Origin: Mariannaea sp. PMI_226
Taxonomy: Eukaryota; Ascomycota; Sordariomycetes; Hypocreales; Nectriaceae
Direction of reading: 5' to 3'
Length of the DNA: 64,000 nt
Assembly (NCBI GenBank): GCA_024336345.1
Contig: JANFOG010000013.1
Location: forward strand, 558,001-622,000
The notes beneath the pieces are model-generated. The model had not been told where the DNA came from, made no database searches, and saw nothing but the letters and a program-made list of their open reading frames with translations. Both the position numbers and the translations under genes were made by a program. Below are positions 32,001 to 42,910 of the stretch, one piece after another (the stretch's first letter is position 1; each line of letters opens with the position of its first letter).

Positions 32001-33654
32001 AGGTCAGCTAGAACAGCAACAGTTGCTCGATCCTTTACAAAAATGATGCCGACCACATTGTCTCCAGCAGTCAGCAGCTCTTTGATAAGAATTGTCACTT
32101 TCTCGGAAACGCCACGCGACTGAGGGTCACCACTTGGAATTTTACAGGGCAGAACCTTTTGGAGGACCTCAGCCAAATACCTTTTGTCTTCGTCTACCCA
32201 CGGGTCCTGCGCGCTCTTTGACTTTTTCGCATTTTGGAGTGCCTGCGCAATAACTTTCGAGATGTAGTCATCGACTGCCCACGGGCCGAGTTGATCCAGA
32301 ACTACCTTGGACCGTATCCAGAAGCTCTTCATCTGCTGTTGGGTATAAGTGTCATGTTCAAGTATCGCTTTACGCAACTTCATCCTGCCTTGTTCGCTTG
32401 TGTCTTGGGCCAGTTTGCGAATAGTTGGATCCGTTTTTATATCAATGTTTTGATACACCAGGTGTAGAGACTCCATCAGGGCTGTATGTTCGGGATCATC
32501 AACGGGTTTGAATTCGCGGTATAGCAACTCGGGCTTGCTGACGTGCTTAAGAAGCTCCTCTCGATGCCTCGTTGGGCTGACGCACTTTGCGTCCAGTGTC
32601 ACTTCCAACTTCTCAACATCACTGATCTGTGATCGTATAATCGGGCTTGCACTCAATCCTAAGATGGCTGGTACCAGTTTATTTGCATTTTTTGCTGGAT
32701 GGTAAAACTTGGTCATGATTTGATTGACCGGTGAATTGCCCGTGCAGTTATGGGCTGAGTATGTTAGCGTCAGAGCGAATAGAAAGTCACATTTAGGATA
32801 TCTACCTTCGTCAATAACTATAAGGGCCAGTCCCTCAATTGCCACGAAACCATGCAACAAAGCATCAAGCAATATTTGGTAAGTAGACACAACGATGCGA
32901 GTTCCGCTGAGGATTGCATCCCAGGGTGCCTGAGACCAGGTATCTGTGACGTCGCCCGACAATACCTTGATAGAGACGGAAGGATTCTGAAGGCGTATGA
33001 CATCGTATTGCTGCTCACACAACGAGACTGTAGGGGCGAGGAACCAGATAAGCTAGGCAATGTCAGAACGGTTAGAGGGTATTTTCTTCTTTTTCTTTGC
33101 ACGCAGTTCGGACCTTGCCATATGAAGACTTCTCAAGTTCAGCTTTAATTCGAAGCACAGCCCTAGTAAGTTCGATCAGCTCAAGTTACAAAGACTACAC
33201 AATTTTCTTTCTTTTTCTTCTTCTTTTGGACGGAGGACGCTTACACTTGCGTCTTGCCACTCCCAGTATCCATCTACTTGGACAATCAGTCACATGTTTC
33301 GTCAGCCTCTGGTTACGGTGGCGGAAGCAGAAGACTAACCGCAACAATAACATTGCGCTGGAGGCTCTGGTCGAGCATCTCCAATTGGTACGCTCGCATG
33401 TTCATGATTGCCGAGCCAGGCAACTGTGTTTCAGTCTCAATCTCAGTCTCGGTCTCGGTCTTTGTCTCAGTCTCAGCCTCAACCTCAGCCCCAGAGACCA
33501 CCTTTGTTTCTATTGATCTATTCGAGACAACAGCTAAAGCTGTCTGAGTAATATGCAAAACTGGCACTGAGTGTACGTCAACGGCCATGTCATACGCGGA
33601 CGCGGAGGAATTGGAGCCTCCATCACCCTCGTTAGATGAAATACGCGTTAGCAT
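29010..33654 (-). CDS. DCL2: Dicer-like ribonuclease, DCL2 type
   Basis: Cuts long dsRNA into small interfering RNAs for quelling and antiviral defence. Six exons on the minus strand: 33654-33340, 33273-33245 (29 nt), 33162-33114 (49 nt), 33052-32806, 32754-30307, 30250-29010; 1442 residues. Residues 55-85 are a Glu-Thr repeat. RAYQLEMLDQSLQRNVIVA leads into Walker A MDTGSGKTQ (from 106, encoded by the tiny exon 2), then LIWFLAPTVSLCEQQ, VIDEAHNC (DEAH rebuilt across an intron) and helicase C LEEGIDVPACNLV...QRRGRAR. A Dicer dimerisation domain follows (LDLDNAKAYLEHFCRVV). RNase IIIa has ERLEFLGDS (about 1008) and ADVIESLIGA; RNase IIIb has ERLEILGDA (about 1196) and ADLFEAIIGA. The C-terminus (VEGALNKEEAKTKAAEQVV) resembles a short dsRNA-binding domain. 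No PAZ domain is seen, as in DCL2 proteins. All catalytic acidic blocks are present. Confidence 0.93.
33425..33497. repeat. CTCAGT hexanucleotide repeat inside DCL2 exon 1
   Basis: Degenerate six-base repeat on the plus strand (AGTCTC/GGTCTC/AGCCTC). On the coding minus strand it gives alternating Glu and Thr codons in the N-terminal extension of DCL2, so its length can change without breaking the frame. Confidence 0.85.
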
Positions 33655-33930
33655 TATGGATCAAGGTCAGTTTTTTTTTTCTTCCTATAACTGGCCAAAG
33701 GCGGCGGAGAAGAACTAGGGAAATCGTTCGCGCCGATGAGTCAAACGGCTGCCTGGGATAGGAAGCAGGGGATCTCTTCGGGACGAAATGACGCAGGCCC
33801 GCTTGCAGAAAAAAAAAGTGATGTTGGTGAGCCGATTGAGCAAACGTCCGGCGTACGCTAATGCTAGGGACATTTGAGAATGCAATGCAATAGACAGGGT
33901 GGGTAGAACCAAAAGTTCCCTGGGGAAAAG

Positions 33931-33985
33931 GCGTGCGTGTGTGTGTGCGTGTGAATGCGTGTGAATGCGTGTGTGTATGTGTGTG
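33931..33985. repeat. GT-rich microsatellite
   Basis: Alternating GT/GC dinucleotides with an inserted GTGAATGC octamer present twice. It lies about 280 bp upstream of the DCL2 start codon, so length variation could affect that promoter; this effect is only inference. Confidence 0.85.
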
Positions 33986-36548
33986 CCGTCGTCTCCCAGG
34001 AATTTTGGGAGATGCGGCAACTCACAACACACTCATCTTTCAAGGCCACACATACGGTAGTTATACGTGTGGACTATTGTGTTGGTGCAGTAGTAAAGAT
34101 GGTGGCCAACCCGCATCTGCAGTTGGGAGGCCCACTGTCTGTCGGTCACTTGGGTAGGGTCAGCGGTGGCCCGGGTTCATGATTTTCGAAAACGACATGA
34201 GCTCATGCGTGCTCTTGGTACCTAGGTGTTATGTATAATCAAGTGAATACTCTGTTGTAGTATATGCACTATGGACTAGAAAGGATAAATGCTTGGTTTC
34301 GATTTGCCGTACCTCAATTGATCCCAGCGAGCCCAGGGAGGTAGGTAGGTAGGATGATCGCAACCTCAGGTTTCCTAATCTTGACGATGAGGAAACAAAC
34401 CCTTGACGGGGGACCCTGTTTTCTCTTGACCCAGTGATGGGTAATAGTGGGCATCACTCGGTAAGATGGGTACTATGGTAAGCAATAGATCATTGCCAAC
34501 TCCTGGCACAATCCACTCTTTCAACCTCTCCAGTTTAATAAGCTGCCCGTCTACCTATTACCCAGGGTATCCAATAGTAGGCACCGACACTACACACGCA
34601 CAGCACTTGGGTTACGTTTGGTGGTTGTCTGATACTACCTGGGTACTCTACTGAGGAAATTGGTACTCTGTCACACTCTACGTAATGGGCCTCCGTCTTG
34701 ATTGTGAATGACCAAGTCTTGTTTCCTCACAGTTTCTGCGTTGTTGGTTTAGCCTCCGAAATACGGAGCGTCTCGCCCATACCAAATGACGCATCTTGTC
34801 AGACGAGGACCTATGGGCGTTGCTATTTGGGTCGGCCAAACAAGCATTTTTGACTTAGGCCCTCTGTAAGAATCAAATACTCGGAGTAATACTTCCCCCT
34901 TCGGCTTTTCTCCTTGGGGTTTGGTAGGTGACTTGTCATGCGATAGACGCGCAGTTTCGTTCTCCACTTGAATTTTTACAAGGTCTGACGGACGTCGGAA
35001 GTCGGAAGACAAGAAGTGGACATATCGCAAACCACGTGATCGTTTCCCTTCCTTTTCGTGGGGATGGGTTAATTATGATGTTTTGAAAATAACAAAAAGG
35101 CCGAGGGCAGCCCCGCAAAGAAGCCACCCCCCCTGCAAAGGAAAAAGCAATAGTGGGAAAAGGAAAATGAGGCGGCGGGCAATAAGTCTCGGAAACACAC
35201 AACTCAACTCTCCACCGGACCAGCCTCGCGCGCCTAGGTCGTTTGTTCTTAGCACATACTAGGCTTTTAAGGTATGATCTAGAAAAAAACACATGACTGA
35301 TCTAGGAAACATATGACCGATCTAATCCGGTTTCTATCCCCCTGGTGTGATCTACCATAGGCTGGAGGGTAAAGGCCAAAAGTGCAGCCTGACACGAACA
35401 AAAGGACCCTGCAGGAGGAATATATTCGTTACACCAGGCTCCTTGAAACACTGTGCGATAGGAGCGGCTACATTTCGCTCATCGTATTTCTTTTAAAAGG
35501 TCCTGACCCCAGCTTGCCACGTTTAGTGAATGCCTGGGTTCTTTTGCGCACAATCCCTATTTTGGTGGTTGTTGGTAGCCAACAATCTTACACTTCCCAA
35601 GTACGAACTGACTTGGCACTGCATCATCTGCCAGCAACACACTCACAGCACTTGGCTTGAAAATCGGTTCCACTTCATCGATCTCGTTTACTAGCTTGCT
35701 TGCAAGGGACCTAATCATATCATTAGACTTTCGCTTGGCTCACAAACACATGGCTGCTATGTGCTAGAATGGACACAGCTAGAACAATATATCTCCTTGG
35801 TTTCCTCGTTGCTCTTTCACTCATTACCGGGACCGGCTCCGTCCAGTAGACCCACACCGGACGGAGTCACCGGTGATGTGTGGAGAATATTCCCTAAATC
35901 CAGGAGCACATCCACTTGCCTCTTCAATATTCGGCATTTCTCCTCGAGAGGGACTTAGCGTCATCCCATTAGATCCAGAAGCATGGCCTCCCTCGCTTTA
36001 GTCTCGATCTTGGCCGAGAACGGCGAACATCCTTCAGAATCCAAGGCGGCATCTATCGTCGGCTCCGAACTCCGTATATTCGGTCAAAACTAGGTCACCC
36101 AAAGAGCGATAGGTCACTCGAAGGGCGCTTCTCTACTCAATAACCTCAGTCTCAACACCTGAATAAGCCCAGCTATCCGATAATGCCTGATTGGTATTAC
36201 TCATTCCCGAGGCCCAGAGTCATTCGTCATCGACTGACGTGGTTGGAACCCCTACTCAGAATGCAGATCATGACGCCATGTATAAGCTTGTTTCGCCTTT
36301 GCTGCATTTGTCATGTAACGACTTACCAAGCACCAACGATGGGCTTTCCTGACTAAACTGCCTCTTGAATGTAAACCCATTCCTGTACAGTTAAGAAATC
36401 TCAGGCTTTCATATCGGGACTTGGATCTTATGGCGATGAAACTCTGAATAATATTTGATATCAACCATGTGACAATGGCTTACACGTAATAATCCTGGCG
36501 CTGTTTCTCTCACATGGTTATGAACCGAAAGGTCGCAAGCCTTCGTCA

Positions 36549-36842
36549 TCAGGATCCAAGTACAACCAACACCCAGCAAAGGACAATATTAGTTTGGTAC
36601 CGCTTTGAGCTGGATGCAAGTAAAAGTTCTTTCTGTGATTTGATTAGTTTCTTAACCACGAAAGATATCATCTCTCGCACCCGATCAATGGGAATATCAG
36701 CCAAGTCCGCTAATCCTGCTCTACATCGTGCCACCTCGCTGCGGGGAGCCCCTGCTTTCTCCCAAAGCCTCGCCAAGAACTCCAGTTCCTTTGCGCCGTT
36801 GTCTTCCCCTTCGTCCTCGGATAACCCATACTTGATCGTCAA
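36549..36842 (-). CDS. Possible hypothetical protein fragment (97 aa)
   Basis: Open frame from an ATG on the minus strand. An acidic start (SEDEGEDNGAKELEFLARLW) is followed by a helical, Arg/Lys-rich stretch (IDRVREMISFVVKKLIKSQ). The amino-acid make-up looks more like protein than the neighbouring frames, but no domain is recognised. Upstream minus-strand frames (36721-37201) might hold earlier exons, but I cannot connect them. The opposite strand has an overlapping 191-codon frame with no better credentials. It could be a relic of a larger gene. Confidence 0.28.
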   Translation of the reverse strand: MTIKYGLSEDEGEDNGAKELEFLARLWEKAGAPRSEVARCRAGLADLADIPIDRVREMISFVVKKLIKSQKELLLASSSKRYQTNIVLCWVLVVLGS

Positions 36843-37633
36843 CCTTATGCACGGAGCGAAATCTCAGTTCCTCAATATCTCTCTGAATAGAATTATGGTA
36901 CCTGACGTAGCATTGTATAATCAATTCCACTCACAATATTACTCTAATAGAGAGCTTGGTAGTGGCAGTGAACTACTGAGAGTATGGCATGTTGAGCTGT
37001 GCCCCCAAGTTTCCAACGCTCAATGGTTACAATTTCTAGGGTATGCGCCGCTTTACCTTCACATAAGCTCCAAAGCACCCGGACGCTAACAGAAGTATTA
37101 AAATTGGATGACTGAAATCTCAGCTGGATGGAAAGGAGCTGGTAGAGAGGACGTTGCTGCACGTGAAGTGCTGGCATCATTGATGAAGATCCCGAGTACA
37201 TGTAGCGGAGACTGAAGCAGGCTTCAGTTCACTCAATTGTGGCAATAACTTGCCTCCTTCCCCCCCCCCCTAAAAGCAATAGTTAAGATTCAATTTACAC
37301 TTAATTACCTGTTCGACTTTATCGCCTCCCTTGATCTTCCACATCTTTCTAGTCCCTAAGAGAGAGCAAGGGCATTGTGCGGTCCCCCATAATACTTGAT
37401 ATTCTGGCACTCTTCAAACTAGGCACTATTGTTCTCTTTAATTAATATTCTTAAATCTACCCGTAAATAAAACTTAATCGCCATTTTTGCAACATAAATG
37501 GACGCCCCGTCGTGTGTTGAGGCTTGAACGGGCGGATGGTTTGTACCATTTGAGAGACGCACTCGGAGAAGCTAAGGAGATAGAAGCACACCTCTTCCTC
37601 TGCAAATATTATCGTTATGACATTGCCAATTAA

Positions 37634-37840
37634 TCATAATGAAAACTGGATTCTGTACAAAAAATTTAATGCCATCTGAAATGGTTTGACGGGCTTGTAA
37701 AATTGAGCACGTTCGCATTCACGTCCAAGAGAGCGGGTACCATCTAGCAATTTCGTCATCCAAAACCATTCTGCCAAGTTCAGCAACGCATTTCCTCTCC
37801 ATTTCTTCCTCGCTACAAAGTCGCGGTCTTCATCAGACAT
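37634..37840 (-). CDS. Possible small hypothetical protein (68 aa)
   Basis: Minus-strand ORF starting MSDEDRDFVARKKWRGNALL and ending in a hydrophobic patch with several aromatic residues. It would be divergent from the RCC1-like gene, with only 53 bp between the starts. No family is recognised. The short distance means it could equally be antisense sequence of the RCC1-like promoter; support is only composition and an ATG. Confidence 0.25.
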   Translation of the reverse strand: MSDEDRDFVARKKWRGNALLNLAEWFWMTKLLDGTRSLGRECERAQFYKPVKPFQMALNFLYRIQFSL

Positions 37841-37893
37841 TTTAGACCCTATTCCTTTGCTCTATATTCTTTTTATCTTCTATCACTACTATC

Positions 37894-39063
37894 ATGTTGC
37901 TTCCTACAACAAGGCGAGGAGAACTCCCCCTGCGCGCCAAGCGTGAGGCTATGGAACTCTACGCAACTGGCTTCAACGCCTGGAATCAGCTCATCTTTGA
38001 GCCGACAACAACAGACCATGACAGCGACGGAGACGACTCTGAGCCTCTCGATATATATTCCTATACAAAAGTTCTTGGCGCACAGGAAATTAGCCCACCC
38101 GAGGCCCATCTTGCCTTCACTGTTGGTGCGTCGTTGGGGAGTTTTGTCATAACGAGGCCGCGTGGCGCCAGACTAACAAGTGCAATCTAGTATATCGCGA
38201 CGGCACTCCTTGGGTAGCCGGCTCCTCCGCAAAGAAATGTGCTCCTCTTGATAACGACCCAAGGGGCAATCTGAACTCTTTACATGCGATTTCTGCCGAC
38301 GGCACGGTTCTTGCGATCCAGGAGACCACGTCCGGCGATGATGTCACTCAGACCTTGGTGGGATATCCGTCAGTGACGGACTGGAAGCTAGACAATGATC
38401 GTCGGCAATGGCCGCTGACATCTCCGGTACGGCAGATAGCCGCGTATAGAATAGGTTTTGTGCTCTTGCACGAAGACCAAGATTCGCCTGTATCGACTCT
38501 AGGAGAGGCCAGATTTCAAGACTGCCTAGGTCGGGACGTGGACGATTCAAAGTACGTCCCCATGTTTACTTGCTTGCATTACATTTCATCAATTCCGAGT
38601 CTAATAGCTCAGCAGTCCTATAGACCAGCCATGTCCAGTTTCTTCACTTAGCGATTTAGGAGATCCAATCAAAAAGGTCACCGCCAATGGCTATAATCTA
38701 GCTGCGCTTACCGAAGGAGGAGCGGTTTACATGTGGGGTACCCAGGTCGCTGGGGGTCCTGATTTGTACTACCCTTTCCCTGAGATTGAAGGAATACCAA
38801 ATTACATTGAGGTTGATGGCGAAAAGGACATAATGGACGTTGCCCTTGGGGATAACCACGGTATAGCGTTGACTACAGACGGATGCGTCTATGTCATTGG
38901 TGACAATACCAACGGCCAGCTTGGTTTAGGTACAGATTTCACCGGTGTTGCTGAATCCTGGACGAAAGTCGACTTCAAGGCGCCACCTGGTTGGGAAATA
39001 CTTGGCGTCGAGGCAGGTCCCAAGTCGTCCTTCATCCTCACAGCCAAGATCCCACAACACTAA
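37894..39063 (+). CDS. RCC1-repeat (ATS1-like) protein
   Basis: Predicted beta-propeller protein of the RCC1 superfamily; small fungal members such as yeast Ats1 are linked to tubulin or elongator-related functions, but the role here is not fixed by sequence. Exons 37894-38125, 38191-38551, 38613-39063 (introns of 65 and 61 bp; an acceptor 3 bp further on is also possible for the second); 347 residues. RCC1-type units: ELYATGFNAWNQL (about 20-32), VTANGYNLAALTEGGAVYMWG and VALGDNHGIALTTDGCVYVIGDNTNGQLGLGT near the C-terminus. The middle is divergent, so fewer than seven full blades are recognisable, as in short RCC1-like fungal proteins. It is convergent with PRE8 (111 bp between the coding ends). 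Confidence 0.8.
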
Positions 39064-39174
39064 GGTATCAAACACAAAGGTATGAGAAGAAGCTTATACC
39101 GGAACAGTTCGTTTAGCCTGTATGATCCACTCTATTGTACAAGTCTCTCTCTGTTGCCCAGCCGCTTAAATGCA

Positions 39175-40273
39175 TTATAGACTCGTAAGATAATCCTCAA
39201 TCTCCTGGGGAGTCAACTTTCTGAACCGGGGGCCCACGGCACCCTCAACTCCCTCGAGACCAAGAAGGTGCTCAGCCGGAGGGCCAACAATACCTAAAAT
39301 AAAAAAGTTAGCAGTAGAACACGCTGCTATGAGCTCCAGTACTTGCCAATCTCAATGGAATCGCCGTTCATCTCGCCCTCAATGTTATCCTTCAGAGTAA
39401 GAAGAGCAATGTGAATAGCATCTTCAAGCTCCAGCTCTTCTGAGTATCGCTTCTCTAAGAATGTCTTCGCCTTGGTTGCGCTCTTGCCAATGGCCGTGGC
39501 CTTCCAGGGATAGTAGCTGCCAGAGGGATCAACCTGGTACAGCATGGGGCCGCCCTTGTGAATGCCACCAGTCTTCGTGGTAGGCTTCTTCTCCTCGCCC
39601 TCGGTAGTGGTGTCCTCCTCTTCAGGCTCAATGCCCTCATCCCAGCCAGCAACCAACAAACTCACACCGTAGGGTCGGACACCGGCGGACTGGGTAGCTT
39701 CCTGCATGACACGGGCGACATCTTGGACCAATATCCGGGTGGGAGGGTACTCGTTGTAGATTCGCTTGTAGCCGGTGTGCGAGACTTTGCGCGCTCGGTC
39801 AACCAGGACTCTGTAGTCGGGGCCCATTCCTGAGTAGACCATGCCGATGTTGGGGGTGATGTTGCTGATCTTGGACAACGAGCTCTGGTCGGCGAGAGGG
39901 GAGGACGATTTCTTCTCGGTAGCAAGGACAATTCCGTTTGTGGCTACCTTTGAATTAGCAGACGGAGGGTGCAGAGGCGTTTTGCGTTTGCAAACCTTTG
40001 ATGCCCAGGGCAGTGATACCCTGGTTGACGGCATTCAGAGCATACTCTGGCGAATGATGATTAGTTCAGTTTTCAACGTTTGGCTACATGCAAATAAGGC
40101 GACGGCAAGTCGTCTAGCAGTCACAAAACAAAAGTGTGCATACCAATCTGAACCAGCTTTCCGCTACAATGTCGTCAGTAACTGATGCCCGCATCACCGC
40201 CCTGGTCTATCGTCATGGAAGCAACATACCTGGGGGAGAAGGTGGTAAGGGAGAAAGAGTATCTATCCGCCAT
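39175..40273 (-). CDS. PRE8: 20S proteasome subunit alpha-2 (PRE8-like)
   Basis: Structural alpha-ring subunit of the 20S proteasome. Five exons on the minus strand: 40273-40230, 40163-40144 (20 nt), 40046-39996, 39943-39347, 39293-39175; 276 residues. The N-terminus [31 protein letters not shown] is the proteasome alpha signature and is correct only with these four junctions. Later blocks: [49 protein letters not shown] and [14 protein letters not shown]. Odd points: the last intron (39346-39294) begins GC, not GT (G|GCAAGT...TTTTAG), and this is the only choice that keeps IEIG-IVGPP in frame. An acidic/Thr-Lys insertion ([15 protein letters not shown]) lies before the [14 protein letters not shown] block and makes the protein longer than yeast and human relatives. 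Confidence 0.94.
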
Positions 40274-40891
40274 ATCTGCGAATCCTGGTTCGGTATATCT
40301 GTCAAGGTATCCTTATCCGAAATATGTATGGCGGATGGATTGGCTGGTTTGGGATTTGAAGTGTCAGTGACAAGCAAGGCTGCAACTGGAGCTTTGGTGT
40401 TTGACCAACAGCTCTCCCACTTCTCCAGGCACGGCCAAGCTGCGCGTCCGTCGTCCCGCCCACCTCAGGTTGGGGCAGCTGCGTCGGGGGGATACATGTT
40501 CCGGCTCCGGGCAAAGCTATGGTATTCTGTCTCCACATTAGTAGAGTCGTCCCAATTAGCACAAGGCATCACCAGTTTTCCGGCTTCTTCGGTGGATTTC
40601 CTGGCTCTTCTTCTGAGGCTGAGCTGGCCTTTTCGTCTTTGTCCTTCAATGACCCTGGCGCCGAGGTTCCTCCCCCGCCAAATTGCTACACTCTACCCGT
40701 CCCTCGTTGCATCCTAACCAAGCACTTGGCTCAGTCTTCCACTCTATCATGGAGGTTGGACCTGTTTGCCTGCTTGGGCCATCGTGATTTTTCAACCTGC
40801 AAGATTCGCATTTAATCCCTAATATCTTTCCCAGCCTCCTCCTTCTGCACAATATCCACACCAAAAGCAAATTTACATTGGTCTTCTCAGC
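40274..40891. other. Divergent promoter region, PRE8 / RING-CH gene
   Basis: 618 bp between two divergent starts. No coding sequence is supported; overlapping ORFs here extend from the PRE8 first exons on the wrong strand. I did not see a clear proteasome-associated control element (GGTGGCAAA). Confidence 0.5.
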
Positions 40892-41932
40892 ATGGACACA
40901 GAACCGACGTGGAGTTGGTCTTCCCTTGGGGAAAACACATCGCGTGAGCCGCGACCTTACGCGAGCTCATCTTCAGAACAGACGCGCCCAGCCGAGCCCG
41001 AGCCAGGATTCAAACATCATGAGGATACGCGACCTGAACCCCAGACTGAATCCCAGGCTCAGCCTCAACCCCAGCCTGAGTCCCAATCTGCGCCCAGAAA
41101 CAGGCACTACGGTCCCCGTACCTGTCGCATTTGCTTCGACACAGAATATCCCAAGTTTCCAACAGAAACCCCTGGGACGTTTGGCCTTGCAGCCTCTTCT
41201 CGACCGACATACGTATCCGACGACCCGGAACTAGGTCGCCTGCTTTCACCATGCAAGTGTAAGGGATCGCAAAAATATGTGCACGAGGGTTGTTTGAACG
41301 CTTGGAGACTGGCGAACCCAACAGAGGCAAGAAATTACTGGCAGTGTCCCACGTGCAAATTTTCGTACCGAGTATCACGACTTCACTGGGCTTCAGTACT
41401 GAGCAGCAAATGGGCGCAGATGGCGCTGACTGTCCTGTTCCTTGTGGTGGGCATCTTTACCCTTGGCTTTATTGCCGATCCTCTCTTCGATCTTTGGTCC
41501 GATCCAATTGGTACCATTGGAGACACTGTCACAAGTGTGGTCACAGATATTGAAGCCATGAAGCAAGCACCATACGAAGAGCCCACAACTTGGGCCGAGC
41601 ACTTCCTCAAAGGCTTCTTCTCTCTCGGCATTGTTGGCCTGTTCAAATCCATGCTGGCCATGTCGCCATGGCAGTGGTGGAACCTCCGAAGCAGTGGCCT
41701 GGTGAATACTAGTGGCAGGCGACAAGGCACGGGAAGGGCCCGAGTTGAGAATATCAGCTTGATTTTCGTCATTATCGGCGCCTTCACATTCCTGATGGCC
41801 ATTTGGAAATTCGTCAAGTTACTTAGCTCCCGCATCCTAACCAACCTCAGCGACAAGGTTGTTGATGTGGACGAGGACGATGAAGAAGAAGAGGAAACCA
41901 ATGGAGCCAATCCAGAGAAGAAAGATCAATGA
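40892..41932 (+). CDS. RING-CH (MARCH-type) membrane E3 ubiquitin ligase
   Basis: Predicted membrane-bound ubiquitin ligase. Single exon, 346 residues. The N-terminal 70 residues are low-complexity, rich in Pro, Glu and Gln (PEPQTESQAQPQPQPESQ). The RINGv domain in C4HC3 order is complete: C78-x2-C81, C121-x-C123, H131-x2-C134, C152-x2-C155; the large gap between the first and second Cys pairs (39 residues) is typical of fungal members. Three likely membrane segments follow: about 176-196 (ALTVLFLVVGIFTLGFIA), 239-258 (FLKGFFSLGIVGLFKSMLAM) and 292-312 (LIFVIIGAFTFLMAIW). The C-terminus is acidic (DVDEDDEEEEE). The start at 40892 is the first ATG of the frame. Relatives act in organelle quality control; the compartment cannot be told from sequence. 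Confidence 0.9.
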   Translation: MDTEPTWSWSSLGENTSREPRPYASSSSEQTRPAEPEPGFKHHEDTRPEPQTESQAQPQPQPESQSAPRNRHYGPRTCRICFDTEYPKFPTETPGTFGLAASSRPTYVSDDPELGRLLSPCKCKGSQKYVHEGCLNAWRLANPTEARNYWQCPTCKFSYRVSRLHWASVLSSKWAQMALTVLFLVVGIFTLGFIADPLFDLWSDPIGTIGDTVTSVVTDIEAMKQAPYEEPTTWAEHFLKGFFSLGIVGLFKSMLAMSPWQWWNLRSSGLVNTSGRRQGTGRARVENISLIFVIIGAFTFLMAIWKFVKLLSSRILTNLSDKVVDVDEDDEEEEETNGANPEKKDQ

Positions 41933-42910
41933 ATTAATACAGCGCTTGATTTTTTTGGTCTTGTGAGGCGTTCTGAACAGTCCAGGTCCCAAATGATGAA
42001 ATCGAATGAATGAATGAAATGGTCTGCACACTCTTAAGTTGCCTAGAACTTGCTCTTCCGCGTCAAGTCAACTAGTCTGTGTGCAAAGATTTACGCTCTG
42101 CTTCGTCTTTGGTGAGGACCGTTTTGGTTCCTTGCTTCCTGGCCTGCATGAGATTGTCAGTCAATAAAACTATGCATTAGATTCCTTTGGGCGTCTATAG
42201 CGAAAGGGTAGCTGCTCTGTACACTCCAGTACAAGGCCGTGAGCGAATTGCCCATTGAATGCCTGATACATGCATCTGACACGAAAACTGGATGTCTCTG
42301 ATGGAGTTAGTTCGAATTTCAGTATGTGCAGAATGTCTCATCGTATTAGAATAATCCCGAGTCCCCCCTGGCTTCAGTTCTAAACATAGATTTAACATTA
42401 GAGCTAGCATTGAATACGCAAAACCTTTCGTATCGTATTGACTGTTTGCCTCTCCGTTTTACACCATGCTGACCTGTTGATGGTGGCTTTTGACTTTGTT
42501 GGGTTCAATTCAATTCAATCGGAGACTTTCTAATTCCGGTGCCGAGATGACGTTGGCGCAGTCGCAAACTCCTAACCCCTGCGATGCCTGGGCCATATGC
42601 ACATGCGACCTCTAGAGGCCAGCTCTTGAAAATTACAATCACCATTGACAACTTACTGATCTTGGAAGGTCTTTTCAATCGGAATTTAAGTTAGCACTCT
42701 ACTCCTTGATAACGGTGCTTCCATTCAGGCTCTTACTTGCTGTCGCAATCCCTCAATCAGCTCAACGTAAGACAAACATCGATCTGTCCGATTCCCAGGA
42801 GGTGTCCGACTTTCTTTGCGACTTGTGCTTTCTCCAATCCCTCGAAACGAAGGAAAGCCAATGCAATAACCTCACGCGCAAACCGTCTCGCGGCTTTCTA
42901 TCGGGGCAAC
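41933..42910. other. Intergenic stretch
   Basis: About 1 kb without a supported gene. An in-frame extension of the mannosyltransferase frame begins at 42737 but looks like leader sequence. Short direct repeats TTCAATTCAATTCAATC (near 42505) and GAATGAATGAATGAAA (near 42005). Confidence 0.5.

Larger units (their letters stand above)
33655..37633. other. 4-kb gap upstream of DCL2, mostly non-coding
   Basis: Contains the DCL2 promoter, a GT-rich microsatellite (33931-33985), a short imperfect repeat near 35298-35326 (CATGACTGATCTAGGAAACATATGACCGATCTAA) and a C run near 37260-37270. One minus-strand ORF at 36549-36842 is listed separately. Nothing else is supported. Confidence 0.4.

Noticed and set aside
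33097..33547. Plus-strand ORFs opposite DCL2 exon 1
   Set aside because: They are antisense shadows of the Glu-Thr repeat and helicase exons.
36514..37089. 191-codon plus-strand ORF
   Set aside because: No domain; the opposite strand reads as well or better, and the frame begins in non-coding-like sequence.
42737..42910. N-terminal extension of the GT34 protein by 58 codons
   Set aside because: The extension is unlike the family and would put a long polar segment before the signal anchor; MQFAYPPRK at 42911 matches relatives.
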